Below, piece by piece: positions 8,505-14,188 of a DNA stretch of 25,147 nucleotides. The notes below the pieces were generated by a model that was not told the DNA's origin, ran no database searches, and was given only the letters and a program-made list of their open reading frames with translations. Numbering within the stretch: the first letter of the stretch is position 1; every line of letters begins with the position of its first letter. Source of the stretch: Pseudolysinimonas_A sp965653335 (GTDB lineage Bacteria > Actinomycetota > Actinomycetes > Actinomycetales > Microbacteriaceae); contig CBFGZU010000023.1 of the NCBI GenBank assembly GCA_965653335.1, positions 1-25,147 on the forward strand. Direction: 5' to 3'. A program made the translations under genes and the position numbers.

Positions 8505-9827
8505 TCACGCACCGTCAGAATCCGTAACGGAAGACGGCGAGAGAACGATCGCGGCGGCGAGCGTCGCCCCGTCCTGGGGATGGATCACGAGGAAGGCACC
8601 CGAGCGGCGGTTGTCGGCATAGGCCTCGACCGGGATCTCCGAGGCGAGCCGCAGCGTCGCCTCGCCGATGTCGTTGGCGGCGAGTTCGGTCGCGGGCTGA
8701 AGGGCGAGCGTGTCGAGATCGCGGCGCCCGCCGACGGCGGACACGATCGCCTGCACGGTCGTCGTCCCGGACTTGACGAGCACGCGCGCCCCGACCTGCA
8801 AGGGCCGCGGATCGAGCCAGAAGAGGGCCGCGGTCACGTCGCGACTGACAACGAGCGGCCGTTCCGACGACGCGATCGTCGCACCTCGCGTGATGTCGAA
8901 GTCGCCGCCGACCCGGATCGCGACCGATTGGGGGGCCGTCGCTTCGTCGAGGGCGGTGCCCGCGAAGTCGATCCCGGTGACGACCGTGGACGCGCCACCC
9001 GGGTAGACGGTCACGTCGTCGCCGACCCGAACGGTGCCCGACGAGATCTGGCCCGCGTAGGCGCGGCCGTCACGGTGATCGCCGTTCTGCGGGCGGAGGA
9101 CGAGCTGCACGGGCAACCGGAAGGATGCGGTGCCGGCCTCGATCTCGTCGGTCGTGGGCAGCGTCTCGAGAAGCTCGAGCAGGCTCGGCCCGTCGTACCA
9201 CGCGGTGCGCTCCGAGCGGTCGACGATGTTGTCACCCTCGAGGGCGGACACCGGGATCACGTGGACCTCGCCGAGGGCGAGTTCGTCGGTGACAGCGCGA
9301 ACTTCCGCCTCGACCGCCTCGAACGCCGCCTTGTCGTAGCCGAGCAGGTCGATCTTGTTGACCGCGATGATCACGTGGGGAACGCGCAGCAGATGGACGA
9401 CCGACAGGTGGCGCCGGGTCTGCTCGAGTACTCCGTTGCGCCCGTCGATGAGCACGACGACGGCATCGGCCGTCGTCGCTCCCGTCACCATGTTGCGCGT
9501 GTACTGCACGTGGCCGGGGCAATCGGCGAGAACGAACGACCGCCGCCCGGTGGAGAAGTAGCGGTAGGCGACGTCGATCGTGATCCCCTGCTCGCGCTCG
9601 GCGCGCAAGCCGTCGGTGAGCAGGGCGAAGTCGATCCCGCCGAAGCCGCGTTCGGCCGACGTGCGAGTGACCGAGTCGAGCTGGTCCGCGAGGATCGACT
9701 TCGAGTCGTGCAGGAGGCGACCGACGAGGGTCGACTTCCCGTCGTCGACCGAGCCCGCTGTGGCGAACCGGAAGAGGGTCGTGTCGGCGGTGCGCTCGAG
9801 CACGTCGGAGATGAGGGATGTCGACAT
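8505..9827 (-). CDS. cysN: Sulfate adenylyltransferase large (GTPase) subunit CysN
   Basis: This 440-aa translation-factor-like GTPase couples GTP hydrolysis to APS formation by CysD. The G1 motif is GSVDDGKST near residue 26, the segment GITIDVAYRYF corresponds to switch I, G3 is DCPGH and G4 is NKID. Beta-barrel domains II and III follow. There is no C-terminal APS kinase (CysC) fusion, which fits a pathway that reduces APS directly. The ATG at 9827 shares its first base with the cysD stop (TGATG) and lacks a ribosome site, so it depends on coupled translation. I rejected the longer open frame that reaches 10070 inside cysD. Confidence 0.95.
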   Translation of the reverse strand: MSTSLISDVLERTADTTLFRFATAGSVDDGKSTLVGRLLHDSKSILADQLDSVTRTSAERGFGGIDFALLTDGLRAEREQGITIDVAYRYFSTGRRSFVLADCPGHVQYTRNMVTGATTADAVVVLIDGRNGVLEQTRRHLSVVHLLRVPHVIIAVNKIDLLGYDKAAFEAVEAEVRAVTDELALGEVHVIPVSALEGDNIVDRSERTAWYDGPSLLELLETLPTTDEIEAGTASFRLPVQLVLRPQNGDHRDGRAYAGQISSGTVRVGDDVTVYPGGASTVVTGIDFAGTALDEATAPQSVAIRVGGDFDITRGATIASSERPLVVSRDVTAALFWLDPRPLQVGARVLVKSGTTTVQAIVSAVGGRRDLDTLALQPATELAANDIGEATLRLASEIPVEAYADNRRSGAFLVIHPQDGATLAAAIVLSPSSVTDSDGA

Positions 9828-10750
9828 CAGAAGTACCCGTCCCGCTTGCGGTCTTCCATCGCCGCTTCGGAGAGCCGGTCGTCGGCGCGGGTCGCTCCGC
9901 GCTCGGTGATCGTGGTCTGCATGATCTCCCGCACGACGTCGGTCACGCTCGCGGCATCCGACTCGACCGCGCCGGTACAGCTCATGTCGCCGACCGTGCG
10001 ATAGCGAACCGTGCGCACCTCGACGCGTTCCTCGGGCGTCGGAAGCGAGACGGGGCTGACGGCGCGCCACATGCCGTCGCGCCGGTACACCTCGCGGTCG
10101 TGCGCGTAGTAGAGCGGCGGCAGCTCGATTCCCTCACGCTCGATGTAGCGCCAGACGTCGAGTTCTGTCCAGTTGCTGATTGGGAAGACGCGCACGTGCT
10201 GTCCGACGGTGTGACGGCCGTTGTAGAGGTTCCACAGCTCGGGTCGCTGGTTGCGCGGGTCCCACTGCCCGAACTCGTTGCGAAGCGACAGGATGCGTTC
10301 CTTCGCCCGCGCCTTGTCCTCGTCGCGGCGGGCGCCGCCGAAGACCGCGTCGTGACGGCCTGCGGCGATCGCGTCGAGGAGGGGCTGGGTCTGCAGCGGG
10401 TTGCGTGTTCCGTCGGCGCGTTCCTGCAGCCGCCCGTCATCGATGTAGTCCTGCACGAGCGCCGTCTCGAGGCGCACGCCGAAGCGCTCGACCGTCGCAT
10501 CCCGGAACGCGAGCACCTCGGGGAAGTTGTGCCCCGTGTCGACGTGGAGGAGCGAGAACGGGATGCGGCTGGGCCAGAACGCTTTCGCGGCGAGGTGGAG
10601 CACGGCGACGGAGTCCTTACCGCCCGAGAACAGCAGCGTCGGTCGCTCGAATTCCGCGGCGACTTCGCGGATGACGTGCACCGCTTCGCTCTCGAGGCGG
10701 TCGAGGGTCGAGAGGGCCCGGCCCGTCGCGGCGGGAGCTGACGCGGTCAT
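9827..10750 (-). CDS. cysD: Sulfate adenylyltransferase small subunit CysD
   Basis: This 307-aa PP-loop ATP pyrophosphatase makes adenosine 5'-phosphosulfate from ATP and sulfate together with CysN. The PP-loop SGGKDS is at residues 42-47. It is followed by LLHVDTGHNFPEVLAFRD, the GGARRDEDKARAKER segment, FPISNWTELDVWRYI and the closing EDRKRDGYF, all diagnostic for CysD. Start ATG at 10750 overlaps the cysH stop as ATGA with no ribosome site of its own. The open frame upstream of it lies in cysH and codes for an arginine-rich, implausible sequence. Confidence 0.96.
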   Translation of the reverse strand: MTASAPAATGRALSTLDRLESEAVHVIREVAAEFERPTLLFSGGKDSVAVLHLAAKAFWPSRIPFSLLHVDTGHNFPEVLAFRDATVERFGVRLETALVQDYIDDGRLQERADGTRNPLQTQPLLDAIAAGRHDAVFGGARRDEDKARAKERILSLRNEFGQWDPRNQRPELWNLYNGRHTVGQHVRVFPISNWTELDVWRYIEREGIELPPLYYAHDREVYRRDGMWRAVSPVSLPTPEERVEVRTVRYRTVGDMSCTGAVESDAASVTDVVREIMQTTITERGATRADDRLSEAAMEDRKRDGYF

Positions 10751-11478
10751 GTGTGCAACCCGCATTCGGTCTTCGTGAGCCCGGCCCAGCGACCCGCGCG
10801 CGGGTCTTCGCCTTCCGCGACCGGTCGGGTGCACGGCGCGCATCCGATCGACGGGTAGCCGTTCGACAGCAGGAGGTTGACGGGGACCTCGTGCTCGCCC
10901 GCGTAGTCGAGTAGCTGATCGAAGGTCCAGGCCGCGAGTGGGTTCACCTTGATGAGACCGTTGCGCTCATCCCAGGTGATGAGCGGGGTGTTGGTGCGCG
11001 TCGGGGCCTCGTCGCGGCGTACGCCCGTGAACCACACGTCGTATCCGGCGAGCGACGCGTGGAGCGGCTCGACCTTGCGCATCGCGCAGCACAGGGCGGG
11101 GTCGCGGCTGAAGAGCTCCGCCCCGTGCTCGGCATCCTGCTCGGCGACGGTCTTCTTGGGCAGCACGTCGACGACGCGCACGTCGAGAGCCCGCGCGACC
11201 TCGTTGCGCGTCGCGTACGTCTCGGGGAAGTGGTATCCCGTGTCGAGGAACAGTACGTCGACTCCCGGCACGTGCTGCGATACCAGGTGCGGCAGCACGG
11301 CGTCGGCCATCGAGCAGGCCACCGCGACCTTCGTCGTGTCAAAGTGAGCGGCGACCCAGGCGACGACCTGCTCGGCGCTCGCCTCGCCCAGCTCTCGAGA
11401 GCCGGCCTCGGCGAGCGCGCGCAGCTCATCGTGTCGGCGCGACTCCGAAACGGATGCTTCGGGAACGACGGCGTTCAT
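10747..11478 (-). CDS. cysH: Assimilatory APS reductase (4Fe-4S type CysH)
   Basis: This 243-aa cytoplasmic enzyme reduces adenylylsulfate to sulfite and AMP with thioredoxin-type thiols. It carries the cysteine set of the iron-sulfur class: CC at 130-131 (CCAMRKVEPL) and CxxC at 213-216 (IGCAPCTRPV) for the 4Fe-4S cluster, and the catalytic Cys239 in KTECGLH near the C-terminus. This pattern marks APS rather than PAPS as substrate, in line with the absence of cysC here. GGAGG (11486-11490) sits 7 nt before the ATG, although that ATG also overlaps the sir stop as ATGA. Confidence 0.94.
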   Translation of the reverse strand: MNAVVPEASVSESRRHDELRALAEAGSRELGEASAEQVVAWVAAHFDTTKVAVACSMADAVLPHLVSQHVPGVDVLFLDTGYHFPETYATRNEVARALDVRVVDVLPKKTVAEQDAEHGAELFSRDPALCCAMRKVEPLHASLAGYDVWFTGVRRDEAPTRTNTPLITWDERNGLIKVNPLAAWTFDQLLDYAGEHEVPVNLLLSNGYPSIGCAPCTRPVAEGEDPRAGRWAGLTKTECGLHT

Positions 11479-13184
11479 CGGAGCGCCTCCTCGTCTGCTC
11501 GATGTGCCCAGCGGGCGAAGGTCTCGTCGTTCTCCCGGTCTTTCAGGAAGCGCAGAACGAGACGTTCGACGTAGTCGGGCAGGTCGGCCGCCGTGACCTT
11601 GAGGCCGCGGATGGTGCGACCGAGGCCCGCTTCGTCGCGCTCCGGCGAGGCGAGGCCGCCGCCGAGGTGCACCTGGAAGCCGGGCTCCTGGCCGCCTTGC
11701 CCGTCGGGGAGGAGCTGGCCCTTGAGGCCGATGTCGGCCGTCTGGATGCGCGCGCACGAGTTCGGGCATCCGTTCACGTGGAGGCTGATCGCTTGAGGCA
11801 CGTCGATGCCGGCGAGCCGCTTCTCCAGCTCGAGAACGGCCGCCGTCGCCGCGTACTTGGTCTCGACGATCGCGAGTTTGCAGAACTCGAGACCCGTGCA
11901 CGCGATCGTGGAGCGGCGGAACAGGCTGGGACGCGCGGACAAGCCGAGTTCCTCGAGGGCGGCGATGAGCGGTTCGACGTTCTCTTCCGGGATGTCGAGC
12001 AGCACGAGTTTCTGATGCGGAGTCGTGCGGAGCCGGCTCGAGCCGTGCTGTTCGAGCAGATCGGCGAGGCGCGTGAGGATGGTGCCGGAGACGCGGCCCA
12101 CGAAGGGCGTCACGCCGATGTAGAAGCGACCATCGCGCTGGGCGTGCACGCCGACGTGGTCGCCGGGCGTCGTGGGGGTCGGAGCCGGCGGGCCGTCGGG
12201 AAGAGCCCGGCCGAGGTACTCGGTCTCAAGAATGTCCCGGAACTTCTGCGGGCCCCAGTCGGCGAGCAGGAACTTCAATCGCGCCTTGGTGCGCAACCGG
12301 CGGTAGCCGTAGTCGCGGAAGATGGCGGTGACGCCGTACCAGACGTCGGCCACCGCATCCGGGGCGACAAACGCACCGAGGCGCTCGCCGAGACGCGGAG
12401 CGGTCGAGAGGCCGCCGCCGACCCAGAGGTCGTATCCGATTCCCAGCTCGGGATGCTTGACCGCGACGAACGCGACGTCGTTGATCTCGTGCACGACGTC
12501 TTGGCTCGGGTGACCCGTGATGGCCGTCTTGAACTTGCGCGGGAGGTTGGCCAGTTCGGGGTCGCCGATGTACTTCGCGGTGATCTCGGCGATCGCGTCG
12601 GTCGGGTCGATGAGTTCGTCGGCGGCGATCCCGGCGACGGGTGAGCCGAGCACGACGCGCGGCACGTCGCCGCACGCCTCGGTCGTGCCGAGGCCGACCG
12701 CTTCGAGCCGCCGCCAGATCTCGGGCACGTCCTCGACGCGGATCCAGTGCAACTGCACGTTCTGGCGGTCGGTGAGATCGGCGGTGTCGCGACCGAACTC
12801 CGTCGAGATCGCCCCGATGACCCGCAACTGATCGGTCGTGAGCTGCCCGCCATCGATGCGAACGCGCAACATGAAGTATTCGTCTTCGAGTTCGTGCGGC
12901 TCGAGTGTCGCGGTCTTGCCGCCGTCGATGCCCGGCTTGCGTTGCGTGTACAGCCCCCACCAGCGGAAGCGACCGCGCAGGTCGGTGTCGTCGATGGAGG
13001 CGAACCCCTGCTGGGAGTAGATCGTTTCGATCCGCTCGCGCACGGCGAGGCCGCCGTCTTGCTGCTTCCAGGTCTCGTTGGCGTTGAGCGGAGTCGTGCC
13101 GTCGACTTTCCACTGCCCGTGCGGGCGGGACTCGGGCCGTGGCGCGCGTACCGCGGCGACGGGCTCGGCCGGCTTTTGAGACAT
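11475..13184 (-). CDS. sir: Ferredoxin-dependent sulfite reductase (siroheme, 4Fe-4S)
   Basis: This 569-aa enzyme carries out the six-electron reduction of sulfite to sulfide. The four cluster-binding cysteines are C429, C435, C473 and C477 (CTGLEFC and NGCPNSC), and the two duplicated ferredoxin-like and siroheme-binding halves are both present. It resembles mycobacterial NirA/SirA more than enterobacterial CysI. In that enzyme Tyr69 is covalently joined to Cys161; here Y79 (WWGLYTQRKPG) and C171 (TEACGDVPR) have the same 92-residue spacing. A nitrite reductase role is the usual alternative for this family, but neighbours argue for sulfite. AGGAGGG (13189-13195) precedes the ATG. Gene names sir, sirA and nirA are all in use for this group. 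Confidence 0.94.
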   Translation of the reverse strand: MSQKPAEPVAAVRAPRPESRPHGQWKVDGTTPLNANETWKQQDGGLAVRERIETIYSQQGFASIDDTDLRGRFRWWGLYTQRKPGIDGGKTATLEPHELEDEYFMLRVRIDGGQLTTDQLRVIGAISTEFGRDTADLTDRQNVQLHWIRVEDVPEIWRRLEAVGLGTTEACGDVPRVVLGSPVAGIAADELIDPTDAIAEITAKYIGDPELANLPRKFKTAITGHPSQDVVHEINDVAFVAVKHPELGIGYDLWVGGGLSTAPRLGERLGAFVAPDAVADVWYGVTAIFRDYGYRRLRTKARLKFLLADWGPQKFRDILETEYLGRALPDGPPAPTPTTPGDHVGVHAQRDGRFYIGVTPFVGRVSGTILTRLADLLEQHGSSRLRTTPHQKLVLLDIPEENVEPLIAALEELGLSARPSLFRRSTIACTGLEFCKLAIVETKYAATAAVLELEKRLAGIDVPQAISLHVNGCPNSCARIQTADIGLKGQLLPDGQGGQEPGFQVHLGGGLASPERDEAGLGRTIRGLKVTAADLPDYVERLVLRFLKDRENDETFARWAHRADEEALR

Positions 13185-13237
13185 GACACCCTCCTGGCGC
13201 TCGGCTCGAACGCGGGCGGGACGAGTGCTCTCGGGGC

Positions 13238-13267
13238 ACGTTAGCTTCGGCGCACGACCGCCGACAA
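13238..13267 (-). promoter_or_regulatory. Possible promoter of the sir-cysHDN operon
   Basis: The 143 nt between sir and sirB hold TTGTCG (13267-13262), an 18-nt spacer and TAACGT (13243-13238) on the minus strand. This would give a leader of about 50 nt ending in the strong AGGAGGG ribosome site. A core GTGTGAC lies further upstream at 13293-13287. No stem-loop, riboswitch-like fold or cysteine-rich leader peptide stood out in this gap. Confidence 0.38.
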
Positions 13268-13327
13268 CGCCGCGACGTCAAGTCGGGTCACACGACGTAG
13301 CGAACTGTCTTGCGAGGTAACTCCGCG

Positions 13328-14044
13328 TCATGATGCGGTGCCGAGCGCGGCGCGATACCGGTCGACGACGATGTCAACGAGCGGCCGCGGGGCCGGTTCG
13401 TCGGGCCGCAGGAGCGGGGCCGTGATGACGTCGGCCCCCGCGGCTGCGGCGAGATCCTGGAAGTAGCCGGGGGCCAGCAGATAGCTGGAGACGACGACGC
13501 GACGACCGGGGTGGGCCGCGCGGGACTGCGCGACGGCCGCGTCGAGCCGGGGCTCCGCCGCGGAGAGGAAGCCGAGGGTGACGTCCCGGCCGGTCGTGCG
13601 CGCGAGCTGATCGGCCGCGACCCGGCAGTCGGCGACCGCGCGAGCGTCGCTCGAACCGGCGACCGCGAGCACGAGTTCGTCGCCGTCGCCGAAGCCGGCT
13701 TCCGCGAGCCGGGTCTGGAGGACGCGCGCGAGCCGATCGTCGGGGCCGAGGGCGCCCGAGAGGGTCACCGGACGTGTCGTCTCAGCGCCGACGGATCTCG
13801 CGAGGTCGACGTGCACGTGGTAGCCGCCCGACAGGAGAAGGGGGACGACGATCGCGGCGTGACCCGGGGCGAGGCCGGCGAGGGTCTCGGTCGGATCGGG
13901 ATGCTGCACGTCGACGTACCCCTGCACGACGACGAGGTCGGGATTCGCCGCCGCGACGGCGTCGATGAGGCCGGTGACCGCGCGCTGTCCCTCACTCGAG
14001 GAGGTGCCGTGGGAGATGCCGACGAGGGCCGGGGCGAGTGTCAC
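13328..14044 (-). CDS. sirB: Sirohydrochlorin ferrochelatase, SirB/CbiX-like
   Basis: This 238-aa CbiX-family chelatase is predicted to insert ferrous iron into sirohydrochlorin, the last step of siroheme synthesis. The metal-site histidine is H12 in GISHGTSS, and the second conserved patch is PLLLSGGYHVHVDL. The fold is duplicated, and the second half keeps LAVAGSSDARA and VVVSSYLLAPGYFQDL. Start GTG at 14044 is the only sensible start; ATG at 14054 is out of frame and stops after three codons. GACAAT (minus strand, 14056-14051) lies 6 nt before the GTG, suggesting a leaderless message. A cobalt-chelatase role is less likely because the neighbours are sulfite-reduction genes. Confidence 0.87.
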   Translation of the reverse strand: MTLAPALVGISHGTSSSEGQRAVTGLIDAVAAANPDLVVVQGYVDVQHPDPTETLAGLAPGHAAIVVPLLLSGGYHVHVDLARSVGAETTRPVTLSGALGPDDRLARVLQTRLAEAGFGDGDELVLAVAGSSDARAVADCRVAADQLARTTGRDVTLGFLSAAEPRLDAAVAQSRAAHPGRRVVVSSYLLAPGYFQDLAAAAGADVITAPLLRPDEPAPRPLVDIVVDRYRAALGTAS

Positions 14045-14148
14045 CCCGTCATTGTCGCCGGTGCGGGGGAATGACGCGACTCGTCCGGCGCAGAAGAAGT
14101 CGGTCAGGAGCAGAGAGGTCGATCTGGCGCAGAGAGGCGGATGGCCCG

Positions 14149-14154
14149 TAGACT
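14149..14154 (+). promoter_or_regulatory. Possible clpB -10 element
   Basis: TAGACT fits the TANNNT pattern and would place the transcript start near 14161, inside the HAIR operator. HspR bound there would block RNA polymerase. A -35 element is poorly defined (TGGCGC at 14125-14130). Confidence 0.4.
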
Positions 14155-14173
14155 TGAGTCACTTCGACTCAAT
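14153..14173 (+). promoter_or_regulatory. HAIR operator for HspR, upstream of clpB
   Basis: The sequence CTTGAGT (14153-14159), seven bases, ACTCAAT (14167-14173) matches the HspR-associated inverted repeat CTTGAGT-N7-ACTCAAG at 13 of 14 defined positions. It ends 15 nt before the clpB ATG and overlaps the likely transcript start. HspR repression of clpB through HAIR is known in Streptomyces and mycobacteria, and hspR is encoded at 2237-2683. Confidence 0.93.
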
Positions 14174-14188
14174 TCTGGACTGGACCAC

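Noticed and set aside
8088..10004. 638-codon plus-strand open frame opposite ssuA/cysN, and a 488-codon one at 4446-5912
   Set aside because: Both cover clearly recognised minus-strand genes and the gaps between them, have no ribosome site and show no family motif.
13185..13327. Cysteine-rich attenuator peptide or riboswitch before sir
   Set aside because: Leaders with cysteine runs regulate sulfur genes in some mycobacteria, so I looked for one. No short ORF with a cysteine run and no convincing fold was found.
14141..14188. Upstream ATG for clpB at 14141
   Set aside because: It would place the HAIR operator and the likely transcript start inside the coding region and adds 16 residues that do not look like ClpB.
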